A stretch of 64,000 nucleotides of DNA from Pseudomonas cremoricolorata DSM 17059 = NBRC 16634 (GCF_000425745.1 NZ_AUEA01000006.1:248001-312000), one strand, 5' to 3'. Positions 35,934 through 45,478 are shown, counted from the stretch's first letter. Notes: a model not told the origin generated them from the letters alone. Program-made: numbers and translations.

Positions 35934-36545
35934 TCAATCCCGCTGCTCGATGATTCCTTCTTCCTGCAACAGCGCAAGCAGGCCCTCCACCGCCTGGCTC
36001 AATTCACCAGAGTTCTCCAGGCGACGCACGTCGGGGATGTCTTCGACACGCCACATCATGCTGCGCGCCAGTCGCTGCTCGATGGCTTCGGGCGTCTCAC
36101 GACCGCGGGCCAGCAAGCGCTCACGCAAGGACTGCGGGCTCACCTCCAGGTAAATCACCAAGGCCTGCGGATAGCGCTCGCGGGCCTGCGCCAGATGCCC
36201 GCGGGAGCCATTGACCACTACCGACCTGCCCTGCTCCAGCCAGGCATCGAGCTGCCGAGTGATGCCGTACTGCAGGCCATTGGCCTGCCAATGCAGGGCG
36301 AACATGTTCTGCTGGCGCATTTCATCGAACTGCTGTTCAGTGACCGCCACCGCCTGTTCGCCAACCGCTTCGGCGGAGCGAGTGATCACCCGCTGGGCGA
36401 TCTCGACCTCCTGCGTCTGCAACACCGGCCTGGCGGCCTCCAGCAGCGAGTCCTTGCCAGCACCCGAAGGACCGACCAGCAAAACCAGCCGCCCATATTC
36501 TCTTGCGCAACCACTTGCCAGATGCCGGATCGCCACTACGCTCAC
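35934..36545 (-). CDS. phnN: Ribose 1,5-bisphosphate phosphokinase PhnN
   Basis: A 203-residue P-loop kinase with GRLVLLVGPSGAGKDSLL (Walker A), RVITRSAEAVGEQAVAVTEQ and a guanylate-kinase-like fold. PhnN makes PRPP from ribose 1,5-bisphosphate in phosphonate breakdown. The start is a GTG (MSVVAIRHLASG); a second GTG slightly downstream is possible. It stands alone here with no phn operon, which is unusual for a phosphonate gene. Confidence 0.88.
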   Translation of the reverse strand: MSVVAIRHLASGCAREYGRLVLLVGPSGAGKDSLLEAARPVLQTQEVEIAQRVITRSAEAVGEQAVAVTEQQFDEMRQQNMFALHWQANGLQYGITRQLDAWLEQGRSVVVNGSRGHLAQARERYPQALVIYLEVSPQSLRERLLARGRETPEAIEQRLARSMMWRVEDIPDVRRLENSGELSQAVEGLLALLQEEGIIEQRD

Positions 36546-36877
36546 CTCAGGGTATTCCTACAGATTTCTTGATTTTAACGACGCATTATCGACTGTTACA
36601 CGATCTTTACGACAACATGCTTACTCGCGTCGATACGATGAAAAGGCTTTCACTTTTCTAACCAGTGCGCATTTCTGATAATAGGTACTGGCAAAAAGCC
36701 TTTACCCGGCTCACTATTTGTCACAGATTTGACGCCAAGGAACCGGCGACCCTGAGACACTATAGGTACCCTTGTCCACGCAGCGGTTGAACATTTTGCA
36801 GTCGTCGCGGTCGTACCATCAACGCGCGGGCAATCTGAGAACCGCTCCCCCTGAACCAGAAGAACCGGTCAATTTAT
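36546..36877. other. Intergenic region upstream of amrZ
   Basis: 332 bp, AT-richer than its surroundings. It contains an AmrZ-like site (36689-36700). It has a dispersed inverted repeat, AAAGGCTTT near 36653 and AAAGCCTTT near 36695. A possible AlgU-type promoter is GAACAT (36789-36794), 16 bp, TCGTA (36811-36815), about 60 bp before amrZ. No convincing gene is present. Confidence 0.5.
36689..36700 (+). promoter_or_regulatory. Candidate AmrZ autoregulatory site
   Basis: TGGCAAAAAGCC resembles the GGCAAAANGCC core of published AmrZ operators. It lies about 180 bp before amrZ, and AmrZ represses its own gene in P. aeruginosa. Motif recalled from literature; not tested. Confidence 0.4.
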
Positions 36878-37204
36878 ATGCGCCCAATGAAACAGGCTGT
36901 TTACTCAAGCCGCACCGCTGACAAATTCGTCGTCCGCCTGCCAGACGGAATGCGTGAGCGCATTGCCGAAGTAGCGCGCAACCACCACCGCAGCATGAAC
37001 TCCGAGATCATCGCCCGCCTCGAGCAAAGCCTTATTCAGGAAGGCGCTCTGGGTGAAGAATTGAGCATGCGCCTGGACAGCCCTGAGCTGAGCCTGCACG
37101 AACGCGAACTGCTGCAACGCTTCCGTCAGCTGTCCCACCGCCAGCAGAACGCCTTGGTAGCGCTGATCGCCCACGACGTTGAAATGGCTGCCGACGCTTC
37201 CTGA
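36878..37204 (+). CDS. amrZ: AmrZ (AlgZ) ribbon-helix-helix regulator
   Basis: A 108-residue Arc-type regulator. The beta-ribbon and helices ([37 protein letters not shown]) are nearly the same as P. aeruginosa AmrZ, as is the C-terminal tetramerisation part ([20 protein letters not shown]). AmrZ governs exopolysaccharide, motility and c-di-GMP genes in pseudomonads; flagellar genes and ycgR are elsewhere in this window. A strong terminator follows. Confidence 0.97.
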   Translation: MRPMKQAVYSSRTADKFVVRLPDGMRERIAEVARNHHRSMNSEIIARLEQSLIQEGALGEELSMRLDSPELSLHERELLQRFRQLSHRQQNALVALIAHDVEMAADAS

Positions 37205-37221
37205 TCCAATCGTCAAGCAGC

Positions 37222-37248
37222 AAAAAGCCAGCTTTCGCTGGCTTTTTT
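37222..37248. terminator. Bidirectional terminator between amrZ and mgtE
   Basis: AAAAAGCCAGC-TTTC-GCTGGCTTTTTT: an 11-bp stem with an A-run before and a T-run after, so it serves both convergent genes. Confidence 0.92.
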
Positions 37249-37269
37249 GTGCCTGTCGGTTGGCGATGA

Positions 37270-38712
37270 TCAGAGCAGGAAGATGGTCGCAAGCCCCAGG
37301 AAAATGAAGAACCCGCCGCTGTCGGTGACCGCGGTGATCATTACACTGGCGCCCATGGCCGGATCGCGCCCCAAACGCATCAGGGTCATGGGAATCAGCA
37401 CGCCCATCAGCGCTGCCAGCAGCAGGTTGAGGGTCATCGCACCGGTCATCACCACACCCAGCGACCAACTGCCGTAGAGCCAATAGGCGACCGCGCCGAT
37501 CACCCCACCCCAGACCAGGCCATTGATCAGCGCCACGGCCAGCTCCTTGCGCATCAGCCGTGCGGTGTTGCCCGGACTGACCTGATCCAGCGCCATGGCG
37601 CGCACGATCATGGTGATGGTCTGGTTGCCCGAGTTGCCACCAATGCCCGCTACGATCGGCATCAGCGCGGCCAGTGCGACCAGCTTTTCGATAGAGCCTT
37701 CAAACAGACCAATGACCCTCGAGGCGAGGAAGGCGGTGATCAGGTTGATCGCAAGCCACGCCCAACGGTTGCGCAGCGAGCGCCAGACCGAGGCGAAGAT
37801 GTCTTCTTCTTCGCGCAGACCGGCCATGTTGAGCACTTCGCTCTCGCTCTCTTCGCGGATCAGGTCGACCATTTCATCGATGGTCAGACGGCCGATGAGG
37901 CGATCGCTCTTGTCAACGACGGGTGCCGAGACCAAGTCATAACGCTCGAAGGCCTGTGCCGCGTCATAGCCATCTTCCTCGGGACGGAAGCTGACCGGAT
38001 CGGTCGCCATGACCTCCGCCACCTTCTTGTCCGGGTCGTTGACCAGCAGTCGCTTGATCGGCAACACGCCCTTGAGGATACCGTCGTAATCGACCACGAA
38101 CAGCTTGTCGGTATGGTTGGGCAGCTCCTTGAGGCGGCGCAGGTAACGCAGCACCACTTCCAGGCTGACGTCTTCGCGGATGGTCACCATCTCGAAGTCC
38201 ATCAGCGCACCGATCTGCTCCTCGTCGTAGCTCAGCGCCGAACGTACACGCTCGCGTTGCTGGGCATCGAGGGTTTCCATCAGCTCATGGACGACGTCAC
38301 GGGGCAGCTCGGGCGCCAGGTCCGCCAGTTCGTCGGCGTCCATTTCCTTGGCGGCTGCGAGCAGCTCGTGATCGTCCATGTCGGCGATCAGGGTTTCCCG
38401 GACGGCGTCCGAGACTTCCAGCAGAATGTCGCCATCGCGGTCCGAGCGCACCAGCTGCCAGACCGTCAGGCGGTCTTCCAGGGGCAAGGCTTCGAGGATG
38501 TAGGCGACGTCGGCCGGGTGAAGGTCGTCGAGCTTGCGTTGCAGCTCGACCAGGTTCTGCCGGTGCACCAGGTTTTCCACGAGATCGTGGTGCGGGCTTT
38601 CCTGGCAGTGCGTGAGGTCTTCGACGATGCGCTGGCGTTGCAGCAGCTCGATGACCTGGGCAAGGCGGTCTTGCAGGCTTTCCTGCGCTTTCTTTACTTC
38701 GATTTCGGTCAT
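37270..38712 (-). CDS. mgtE: Magnesium transporter MgtE
   Basis: A 480-residue Mg2+ channel. Cytosolic N-domain repeats (LDDLHPADVAYILEALPLED) are followed by two CBS domains (MDFEMVTIREDVSLEVVLRY; RLTIDEMVDLIREESESEVL) and five C-terminal membrane helices with the pore motif IGGNSGNQTITMIVRAMALD. The start MTEIEVKKAQESL is the family start; the in-frame leader before it is dropped. The long leader carries a hairpin (see 38827-38841). Confidence 0.95.
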   Translation of the reverse strand: MTEIEVKKAQESLQDRLAQVIELLQRQRIVEDLTHCQESPHHDLVENLVHRQNLVELQRKLDDLHPADVAYILEALPLEDRLTVWQLVRSDRDGDILLEVSDAVRETLIADMDDHELLAAAKEMDADELADLAPELPRDVVHELMETLDAQQRERVRSALSYDEEQIGALMDFEMVTIREDVSLEVVLRYLRRLKELPNHTDKLFVVDYDGILKGVLPIKRLLVNDPDKKVAEVMATDPVSFRPEEDGYDAAQAFERYDLVSAPVVDKSDRLIGRLTIDEMVDLIREESESEVLNMAGLREEEDIFASVWRSLRNRWAWLAINLITAFLASRVIGLFEGSIEKLVALAALMPIVAGIGGNSGNQTITMIVRAMALDQVSPGNTARLMRKELAVALINGLVWGGVIGAVAYWLYGSWSLGVVMTGAMTLNLLLAALMGVLIPMTLMRLGRDPAMGASVMITAVTDSGGFFIFLGLATIFLL

Positions 38713-39023
38713 AGGCGAACTCCACTCCCAGCAGCGGAGCACGCCGGGAGAATCAATCGGTCAGATCAGGCTTGATGAGGCTTATCGACAAGTAACTACT
38801 GGGTAAGTCCATGGTGGGATTCCACAAGCCCCGGCGGGGCTGACGGGCGCAATCATACACTGCCCAAGCGGCTGGTTCGCTTAATTTTTTCGAATAGAAC
38901 AAGCGCTTGCAGACTAAAGCTGTGACAACACACACGACATTCCGTGCGGCACACGGGAGTCTGGAATGACCGTTGTAGGGCAGTTTAGCGAGGGGATTGG
39001 ACAGAAACATGAATCGCGGGCAA
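38713..39023 (-). other. mgtE leader and upstream region
   Basis: 311 bp. A perfect hairpin AGCCCCG-G-CGGGGCT lies at 38827-38841, and a -10-like TATGAT (minus strand, 38852-38857) is just upstream. That would give an mgtE leader of about 130 nt. Further up, a perfect palindrome CAAGCGCTTG sits at 38900-38909 within an AT-rich stretch. No gene seen. Confidence 0.45.
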
Positions 39024-39056
39024 TAAAAAGCCCGCTTGATCAAGCGGGCTTCTTTG
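39024..39056 (-). terminator. Terminator of the tRNA-Ser/Arg/Arg unit
   Basis: AGCCCGCTTGATCAAGCGGGCT is an 11-bp inverted repeat without a spacer, followed on the minus strand by TTTTTATT. It lies directly after the last tRNA-Arg(ACG). Confidence 0.88.
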
Positions 39057-39060
39057 AAAG

Positions 39061-39137
39061 TGGCGGACCCAAGAGGATTCGAACCTCTGACCGCTCGGTT
39101 CGTAGCCGAGTACTCTATCCAGCTGAGCTATGGGTCC
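39061..39137 (-). tRNA. tRNA-Arg (anticodon ACG), copy 1
   Basis: 77 nt with encoded CCA. Acceptor GGACCCA/TGGGTCC, anticodon arm CTCGG-CTACGAA-CCGAG (anticodon ACG), T-arm AGAGG-TTCGAAT-CCTCT. Identical to the copy at 39209-39285; same strand, 71 bp apart. Confidence 0.97.
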
Positions 39138-39208
39138 GTGATGGTAGTTTTTGACCAGATTACCACTGGCTGATGAAGTTGCCTTGATGTTCAAAGCCAC
39201 TTCAAAAG

Positions 39209-39285
39209 TGGCGGACCCAAGAGGATTCGAACCTCTGACCGCTCGGTTCGTAGCCGAGTACTCTATCCAGCTGAGCTATGGGTCC
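39209..39285 (-). tRNA. tRNA-Arg (anticodon ACG), copy 2
   Basis: Base-for-base the same as the tRNA at 39061-39137. It is probably transcribed with tRNA-Ser upstream and copy 1 downstream, ending at the terminator at 39024-39056. Confidence 0.97.
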
Positions 39286-39392
39286 GTGTCTTGCTGCGCA
39301 TTATAGTTTGCTGAGCGTATTTTCCAAGCTATTTTTCGTTTAAATTCAACGACTTAACAACTTCAACGATTTCAGCAAGCCTTGCGAAATAA

Positions 39393-39483
39393 TGGCGGTG
39401 AGGGGGGGATTCGAACCCCCGATACCCTTGTGAGGTATACTCCCTTAGCAGGGGAGCGCCTTCGGCCACTCGGCCACCTCACC
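39393..39483 (-). tRNA. tRNA-Ser (anticodon GCT)
   Basis: 91 nt including CCA, with the long variable arm typical of tRNA-Ser. Acceptor GGTGAGG/CCTCACC, anticodon loop CTGCTAA (GCT), T-arm GGGGG-TTCGAAT-CCCCC. It lies between csrA and the tRNA-Arg pair. Confidence 0.97.
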
Positions 39484-39555
39484 GCAACACGGGGCGTATA
39501 TTAACCAGACCCCTCCCCGTTTGCAAACCTTTTTTCTAAAAAAAACCGATAAAAA

Positions 39556-39744
39556 TTAAAGGCTTGGTTCGTCGTCCTTCTCTTTCTTGATCCGCAGGTA
39601 GATTTCCTCACGGTGCACGGCCACTTCCTTGGGCGCGCTGACACCGATACGAACCTGGTTGCCTTTGACTCCCAGAACGGTAACGGTGATCTCACCGTCT
39701 CCAATGATCAGGCTCTCGGCGCACCGACGAGTCAGAATCAACAT
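39556..39744 (-). CDS. csrA: Carbon storage regulator CsrA (RsmA family)
   Basis: A 62-residue RNA-binding post-transcriptional regulator. It starts [20 protein letters not shown] and contains the RNA-contact segment [16 protein letters not shown] with the conserved arginine. A strong GAGGAG site precedes the ATG; the six-codon upstream extension is rejected. The lysC-csrA-tRNA order is standard for pseudomonads. Confidence 0.97.
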   Translation of the reverse strand: MLILTRRCAESLIIGDGEITVTVLGVKGNQVRIGVSAPKEVAVHREEIYLRIKKEKDDEPSL

Positions 39745-39856
39745 AGCTTTCTCCTCAAACAATCAATCAGGGATAACAGTCATTGTGCAGCAGGGCCGAA
39801 GCCCATTGAACGGTCGTGCCGGCAAGGACAGGAGCAGGCACGAGCGCCAGAAACGC

Positions 39857-39884
39857 GAAAGGGCGCGGCAAGCCGCGCCCTTTT
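39857..39884 (-). terminator. Terminator after lysC
   Basis: A 12-bp stem, AAAGGGCGCGGC / GCCGCGCCCTTT, with a 2-nt loop, about 11 bp after the lysC stop. The minus-strand side continues into TTTCG. It separates lysC from csrA. Confidence 0.85.
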
Positions 39885-39894
39885 CAGGGGCGTG

Positions 39895-41130
39895 TCACTC
39901 GCCCTGGCGGGCAGGCGCGTCCAGCTCGAAAGCCGTGTGCAACGCACGCACAGCGAGTTCCAGATACTTCTCTTCGATCACCACCGACACCTTGATCTCC
40001 GAGGTGGAGATCATCTGAATGTTGATGGTCTCCTTGGCCAGGGCCTCGAACATGCGGCTGGCAACGCCTGCGTGGGAGCGCATGCCAACGCCGACGATCG
40101 ACACCTTGGCGATCTTCAGGTCACCGATCACTTCACGCGCACCGATTTCACGGGCGGTGTTTTCCAGCACGCTCAGCGCCTTCTCGTACTCGTTGCGGTG
40201 CACGGTGAAGGTGAAGTCAGTGGTGTTATCGTGGGCCACGTTCTGCACGATCATGTCGACTTCGATGTTCGAAGCACTGATCGGGCCGAGGATCTTGAAC
40301 GCCACACCCGGGGTATCGGGTACACCGCGAATGGTCAGCTTGGCCTCATCGCGATTGAAAGCGATACCGGAGATGATCGGCTGTTCCATGGATTCCTCTT
40401 CGTCAATGGTGATGAGGGTGCCCGGACCCTCCTTGAAGCTGTGCAGCACGCGCAGCGGAACGTTGTACTTGCCGGCGAATTCCACCGAGCGAATCTGCAG
40501 CACCTTGGAACCGAGGCTGGCCATTTCCAGCATCTCTTCGAAGGTGATCTTCTCCAGGCGCTGAGCCTGGGGCACCACACGTGGATCGGTGGTGTAGACG
40601 CCATCGACATCGGTGTAGATCTGGCACTCGGCAGCGTTCAGGGCCGCTGCCAGGGCAACGCCGGTAGTGTCCGAACCGCCACGCCCGAGGGTGGTAATGT
40701 TGCCGTGTTCGTCGACGCCCTGGAAACCTGCGACCACCACCACGCGGCCGGCCGTGAGGTCGGCGCGGATCTTCTGGTCGTCGATTTGCAGGATACGCGC
40801 CTTGTTGTGCGCGCTGTCGGTGAGGATGCGTACCTGATTGCCGGTATAGGACACAGCCGGCACGCCGCGCTTGATCAGGGCCATCACCAGCAGCGCGATG
40901 GTCACCTGCTCGCCCGTGGACACGATCACGTCCAGCTCGCGTGGGTCGGGCTTGTCGCTGATCTGCCTGGCCAGGTCGATCAGGCGATTGGTTTCGCCGC
41001 TCATGGCCGACAGCACGACCACCAGGTCATCGCCCGCCTCGCGGAATTTCTTGACCTTGTCGGCAACCTGCTCGATCCGCTCGATGGATCCGACAGAGGT
41101 ACCGCCAAATTTCTGTACGATCAACGCCAT
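39895..41130 (-). CDS. lysC: Aspartate kinase
   Basis: A 411-residue aspartokinase making aspartyl phosphate, the entry step to Lys, Met and Thr. The N-terminal kinase motif is VQKFGGTSVGS, with the GRGGSDTTGVALAAAL substrate region. Two ACT domains follow from about residue 265 (IRGVPDTPGVAFKILGPISA; SIVGVGMRSHAGVASRMFEA). A Met near residue 247 (MEQPIISGIAF) could start a separate ACT-only beta chain, as known in some aspartokinases. Confidence 0.97.
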   Translation of the reverse strand: MALIVQKFGGTSVGSIERIEQVADKVKKFREAGDDLVVVLSAMSGETNRLIDLARQISDKPDPRELDVIVSTGEQVTIALLVMALIKRGVPAVSYTGNQVRILTDSAHNKARILQIDDQKIRADLTAGRVVVVAGFQGVDEHGNITTLGRGGSDTTGVALAAALNAAECQIYTDVDGVYTTDPRVVPQAQRLEKITFEEMLEMASLGSKVLQIRSVEFAGKYNVPLRVLHSFKEGPGTLITIDEEESMEQPIISGIAFNRDEAKLTIRGVPDTPGVAFKILGPISASNIEVDMIVQNVAHDNTTDFTFTVHRNEYEKALSVLENTAREIGAREVIGDLKIAKVSIVGVGMRSHAGVASRMFEALAKETINIQMISTSEIKVSVVIEEKYLELAVRALHTAFELDAPARQGE

Positions 41131-41254
41131 TTCAAAGGTGCCTCAGCCCCCCAGGGGCCCCAGTAAACAATCCATCATGGGGCATGCGCCACCGCGGTCG
41201 AAGGCGCTGCCGGCACGGGCAGACGGCTCGACACGCAGCAGCGCACGCCCCATC

Positions 41255-43879
41255 TCAAAGTCCCTGCTCGGCGAATGGCACGGCCAGGGCCAGGGCCTTG
41301 TCCAGAGCAGCGACGTCCACGCCGCCGCCCTGGGCCATGTCCGGACGACCACCGCCTTTGCCGCCCACTGCTGCGGCGGCTTGCTTCATCAGGTCGCCAG
41401 CCTTGAGTTGGCTGGAGAGGTCCTTGGTCACGCCGGCCACCAGCACGACCTTGCCCTCATGCTCGCTGCCCAGCAGGATCACTGCGTGGCCGAGCTTGTT
41501 CTTCAACTGATCGACCAACGCCAGGAGTGCCTTGCCGTCCTGCCCGTCGAGACGAGCGGCGAGCACCTTGGCGCCCTTGACCGCAACCGCCGCGTTGGAG
41601 AGATCATCCCCGGCGGCGCTGGCGGCCTTGGCCTGCAACTGTTCCAGTTGCTTTTCCAGCTGACGGTTGCGCTCGAGCACCGCCGACAGCTTGTCGATCA
41701 GGTTGTCACGGTTACCCTTGACCAGCTGCGCGGCTTCCTTGACCTGCTCTTCGGCAGCGTTCAGGTAGGCCAGCGCCGCTGCGCCGGTGACCGCTTCGAT
41801 ACGGCGCACGCCGGAGGCGACGCCGCCTTCGCTGATGATCTTGAACACACTGATGTCGCCGGTGCGCTTGGCGTGGATGCCACCGCACAGCTCGACCGAG
41901 AAGTCGCCGCCCATGCTCAGCACACGCACGGTATCACCGTACTTCTCACCGAACAGCGCCATGGCGCCCTTGCGCTTGGCAGTCTCGATGTCGGTTTCTT
42001 CGGTGAGCACTTCGGTGTTGCGACGGATCTCGCGGTTGACGATGTCTTCCAGCGCCTTGATCTGCTCAGGCTTGACCGCCTCGAAGTGGCTGAAGTCGAA
42101 GCGCAGGCGCTGGCTGTCGACCAGCGAGCCTTTCTGCTGCACATGCTCGCCGAGCACCTGACGCAGCGCTTCGTGCAGCAGGTGGGTGGCCGAGTGGTTG
42201 AGCGAGGTGGCCTGTTGCACCTGGGCCTCGACCCGCGCCTGAACCTCGGCGCCTTGTGCCAGCGCACCTCTGGCCATGATGCCGTGGTGCAGGAAGGCGC
42301 CGCCGGTCTTGGTGGTGTCACGCACCTCGAAGCGAGCACCGCCCACCTCCAGTACCCCAACGTCGCCGATCTGGCCGCCCGACTCACCGTAGAACGGCGT
42401 ACGGTCGAGAATCACCACGCCCTCTTCGCCTTCGCCCAGCTGCTCGACGGCCTGGCCGTCCTTGTACAGGGCAACGACCTTGCCCTGGCCTTCGGTGGCG
42501 GCGTAGCCGAGGAACTCGGTGGCGGTGTCGACCTTGACCAGGCTGTTGTAGTCCATGCCGAACGCGCTGGCGGAGCGGGCGCGCTCACGCTGGGCGTCCA
42601 TTTCACGCTCGAAGCCTGCCTCGTCGATGGTCAGCTCGCGCTCACGGGCGATGTCGGCGGTCAGGTCCATGGGGAAGCCGTAGGTGTCGTAAAGCTTGAA
42701 CACCACATCGCCCGGAACCACGTTGCCAGCCAACTGCGCGAGGTCTTGCTCGAGAATCCGCAGGCCCTGCTCGAGGGTCTTGGCGAACTGCTCTTCCTCG
42801 GCCTTGAGCACGCGCTCGATGTGCGCCTGCTGGCTCTTGAGTTCGGGGAAGGCATCGCCCATCTCGGCCACCAGGGCCGCGACGATCTGGTAGAAGAAGC
42901 TGCCCTTGGCGCCGAGCTTGTTACCGTGACGGCAGGCGCGACGGATGATCCGGCGCAGCACATAGCCGCGGCCTTCGTTGGACGGCAGCACGCCATCGGC
43001 GATGAGGAAGCCGCACGAGCGAATGTGGTCGGCCACCACCTTGAGCGAAGCCTGCGCATCGTTGCTGCAGCCAATGGCCTTGGCCGAGGCGGCGAGCAAG
43101 CTCTGGAACAGGTCGATCTCGTAGTTCGAATGCACGTGCTGCAACACCGCGCTGATCCGCTCCAGGCCCATACCGGTGTCCACCGACGGCGCTGGCAGCG
43201 GGTGCAGCACGCCGTCGGCGGTGCGGTTGAACTGCATGAAGACGTTGTTCCAGATTTCGATGTAGCGGTCGCCGTCTTCTTCCGGCGAGCCGGGCGGGCC
43301 GCCCCAGATGTCGGCGCCGTGGTCGTAGAAGATTTCCGTGCACGGGCCACACGGGCCGGTATCGCCCATGGTCCAGAAGTTGTCGGAAGCGTACGGCGCG
43401 CCCTTGTTGTCACCGATACGGACCATGCGCTCGGCAGGCACGCCGACTTCTTTGGTCCAGATGTCATAGGCTTCGTCGTCGGTGGCGTAGACCGTGACCC
43501 AGAGCTTGTCCTTGGGCAGGTTCAGCCATTTTTCCGAGGTCAGGAAGGTCCAGGCGAAGGTGATCGCGTCGCGCTTGAAATAGTCGCCGAAGCTGAAGTT
43601 GCCGAGCATTTCGAAGAAGGTATGGTGACGCGCGGTGTAGCCGACGTTTTCCAGGTCGTTGTGCTTGCCACCGGCGCGAACGCACTTCTGGCTGCTGACT
43701 GCACGGGTGTAAGCGCGTTTTTCCTGGCCGAGGAAGCAGTCCTTGAACTGGTTCATGCCGGCATTGGTGAATAGCAGGGTCGGGTCATTGCCCGGGATCA
43801 GCGAGCTTGACGCCACTCGGGTGTGACCCTGCTCTTCGAAGAAGCGAAGGAAGGCTTCACGGATTTCTGCGCTTTTCAT
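41255..43879 (-). CDS. alaS: Alanyl-tRNA synthetase
   Basis: An 874-residue class II synthetase. The catalytic domain begins [20 protein letters not shown] with motif 2 [17 protein letters not shown]. The editing domain has [17 protein letters not shown] and [12 protein letters not shown], which carry the zinc ligands, and a C-Ala domain ends the protein. The upstream in-frame extension is not part of the family. A -10 TATAAT lies on the minus strand at 43947-43952. Confidence 0.97.
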   Translation of the reverse strand: MKSAEIREAFLRFFEEQGHTRVASSSLIPGNDPTLLFTNAGMNQFKDCFLGQEKRAYTRAVSSQKCVRAGGKHNDLENVGYTARHHTFFEMLGNFSFGDYFKRDAITFAWTFLTSEKWLNLPKDKLWVTVYATDDEAYDIWTKEVGVPAERMVRIGDNKGAPYASDNFWTMGDTGPCGPCTEIFYDHGADIWGGPPGSPEEDGDRYIEIWNNVFMQFNRTADGVLHPLPAPSVDTGMGLERISAVLQHVHSNYEIDLFQSLLAASAKAIGCSNDAQASLKVVADHIRSCGFLIADGVLPSNEGRGYVLRRIIRRACRHGNKLGAKGSFFYQIVAALVAEMGDAFPELKSQQAHIERVLKAEEEQFAKTLEQGLRILEQDLAQLAGNVVPGDVVFKLYDTYGFPMDLTADIARERELTIDEAGFEREMDAQRERARSASAFGMDYNSLVKVDTATEFLGYAATEGQGKVVALYKDGQAVEQLGEGEEGVVILDRTPFYGESGGQIGDVGVLEVGGARFEVRDTTKTGGAFLHHGIMARGALAQGAEVQARVEAQVQQATSLNHSATHLLHEALRQVLGEHVQQKGSLVDSQRLRFDFSHFEAVKPEQIKALEDIVNREIRRNTEVLTEETDIETAKRKGAMALFGEKYGDTVRVLSMGGDFSVELCGGIHAKRTGDISVFKIISEGGVASGVRRIEAVTGAAALAYLNAAEEQVKEAAQLVKGNRDNLIDKLSAVLERNRQLEKQLEQLQAKAASAAGDDLSNAAVAVKGAKVLAARLDGQDGKALLALVDQLKNKLGHAVILLGSEHEGKVVLVAGVTKDLSSQLKAGDLMKQAAAAVGGKGGGRPDMAQGGGVDVAALDKALALAVPFAEQGL

Positions 43880-43946
43880 AGGTTCTTCCACGGAAACGGC
43901 GGCCCCTTGGGGCAAACGCGTCGACGAAACGACGGCAAAGGGCCGC

Positions 43947-43952
43947 ATTATA
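43947..43952 (-). promoter_or_regulatory. Likely -10 box of alaS
   Basis: A perfect TATAAT on the minus strand, 68 bp before the alaS ATG. The -35 region (CTGCAC, 17 bp upstream) is weak. Confidence 0.5.
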
Positions 43953-44170
43953 TCGGTCCTGCAAGCTCGGTGCAGTGTGTTTTATGCGTTGGAAAGCGTC
44001 GAATGAACGGCTTTTCAGGCGGATGCGAAGCAAAACGGCATGCCGCGATGCTAAATGCAGCCTCTCGCCACTGGCAAGCCAATTACCGCCCAAGGCAGGG
44101 GAAAAGGAAACAGGCGGCGAATTAAAAGGTTTTCATGCGCCGGCGCGAAGTTGCCCCGGGTGGCCCCCGC

Positions 44171-45178
44171 TCAGCCCAGCTCGCTGTCGCTTGCCGGCAC
44201 GATGAGGATGCCCGCGCGCAGGCCGTTGCGCACATGCGGGTTGGGGAAGATGATGCGCGCGCCCTGCTCTTGCACCACCCAGCGGCTGTGCGCCAGGTCT
44301 TCGGCGAGCAAATAGCCGGGGGCCAGTTCGGAGAAGTTTTCGATATCGTCAGGCAAGTGCAGCTGAAACTGATCGCTGTGCTTGATCACCTCGCGCGCCA
44401 CGCTGAACAACTGCAGACCCTCGAGCGACTCATCGATGGCCGGCTCGCAGCCCTCGATCAGTTGCTCCAGGCGCAGACGCAGGCGATCGAGATCGACCAC
44501 TCCGTTATGGCCGAACGGGCGTGCCTTGCCCAGCTCGAGCGTGAAAGCCTCGGCGCCCAGCCGCTCGTAGGTGAAGGCGCTGAAGGTGATCGACGACTTG
44601 CGCTGCAACAGCACCGCCTGCACCCCGGCGGCCTTGAGCCGAGCCAGTTCGCGGCGCGAATGGGCACGACCCTCCTGGTACGGGTACAGGGCGAACTGCT
44701 CGATCTTCGAGCCACGAATGGCGGTGTGCAGGTCGTAATGCAGGCGGCTGCGCTCGGGGACGCTGAAGAATACCCGGGCGAACTGCTCGAGCTCGGCGGC
44801 ACGCATGGCTTCAACGCCGCTGGCAGACTCGTGGCGGCCGTTGAACAGGCGGTTGATGTCGTGCTCGACATAGCGCTCGCCGCGGCGAATCGCCGCCGGA
44901 TTGCCGAACAGAAAGAGGATTCGCGCACGCGGCTTGAGCCGGCCGCTGGCAACGGCGCCGAGCAGTTCGTCGAGCAGCTCGATGGGCGCGGTCTCGTTGC
45001 CGTGGATACCCGCCGAAAGCAGCAGGTCGAGGCCGTTGTCGGTGGCCGCGGGCGGGCGCACTTCCAGGGCGCCCTCGCCGAGCCAGCGCAGGCGCACGCC
45101 CTCGACAGTCACTTGGGTCTTGTCGGCCGGCTCGCGGCCGGCCAGGGTCAGTTCAAGCAATTTGCCGAGGGAAAGCAT
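44171..45178 (-). CDS. astE: Succinylglutamate desuccinylase (AstE/AruE)
   Basis: A 335-residue zinc hydrolase that releases succinate and glutamate in the last step of the arginine succinyltransferase pathway. The zinc motif is [15 protein letters not shown] (His and Glu), the second His is in [10 protein letters not shown], and the catalytic Glu region is [14 protein letters not shown]. It is the last gene of the aru operon, 12 bp after the small gene. Confidence 0.96.
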   Translation of the reverse strand: MLSLGKLLELTLAGREPADKTQVTVEGVRLRWLGEGALEVRPPAATDNGLDLLLSAGIHGNETAPIELLDELLGAVASGRLKPRARILFLFGNPAAIRRGERYVEHDINRLFNGRHESASGVEAMRAAELEQFARVFFSVPERSRLHYDLHTAIRGSKIEQFALYPYQEGRAHSRRELARLKAAGVQAVLLQRKSSITFSAFTYERLGAEAFTLELGKARPFGHNGVVDLDRLRLRLEQLIEGCEPAIDESLEGLQLFSVAREVIKHSDQFQLHLPDDIENFSELAPGYLLAEDLAHSRWVVQEQGARIIFPNPHVRNGLRAGILIVPASDSELG

Positions 45179-45190
45179 AGGGCGCTTCCT

Positions 45191-45478
45191 TTAGTGGTGA
45201 TGACCGCAATCAGGGCCGTGCACGTGATCGTCTTCGTCGATCTCGGCGGCTTCCATTTCCAGTTGCAGGCTGACCAGGTTGGTGGCCATCGGCCGCAGCA
45301 ACAGGTTGGCGTACTCGCTGTCACCCTCGGCGACATCGACACCGATCAGCAACTGGCCGCGGCCATCCTGCTGAATCCAGACTTCCTTGCCTTGCCACAG
45401 CACGGCAAAACGGTTGCAGGAGGTTTCCAGCTGGGTGCCATCGTCATCTTCGAGGATCAGGCGCAGAGCATCGGACAT
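45191..45478 (-). CDS. Small conserved protein within the ast operon, His-rich tail
   Basis: A 95-residue soluble protein starting MSDALRLILEDDDGTQLETS. The C-terminal tail DEDDHVHGPDCGHHH holds five His and one Cys among acidic residues, a probable metal-binding site. It sits between astB and astE with gaps of 14 and 12 bp. An equivalent gene occupies this place in P. aeruginosa. Function unknown; a metal-delivery role for the zinc enzyme AstE is only a guess. Confidence 0.88.
   Translation of the reverse strand: MSDALRLILEDDDGTQLETSCNRFAVLWQGKEVWIQQDGRGQLLIGVDVAEGDSEYANLLLRPMATNLVSLQLEMEAAEIDEDDHVHGPDCGHHH

Noticed and set aside
36211-36678. 155-residue plus-strand frame opposite phnN running into the amrZ upstream region
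   Set aside because: Mostly antisense to phnN, with no domain or start signal.
39061-39285. Near-perfect direct repeat of about 80 bp that could suggest a CRISPR or mobile repeat
   Set aside because: Both copies fold as complete tRNA-Arg(ACG) genes; it is a tandem tRNA duplication.
40871-43774. 967-residue open frame antisense to alaS, and similar long antisense frames (e.g. 217-1911, 3580-5805, 12287-14119, 22257-23660)
   Set aside because: They lie opposite strongly recognised genes and their translations are Ala/Gly/Arg/His-rich low-complexity sequence without domains, as expected from GC-rich codon bias on the other strand.
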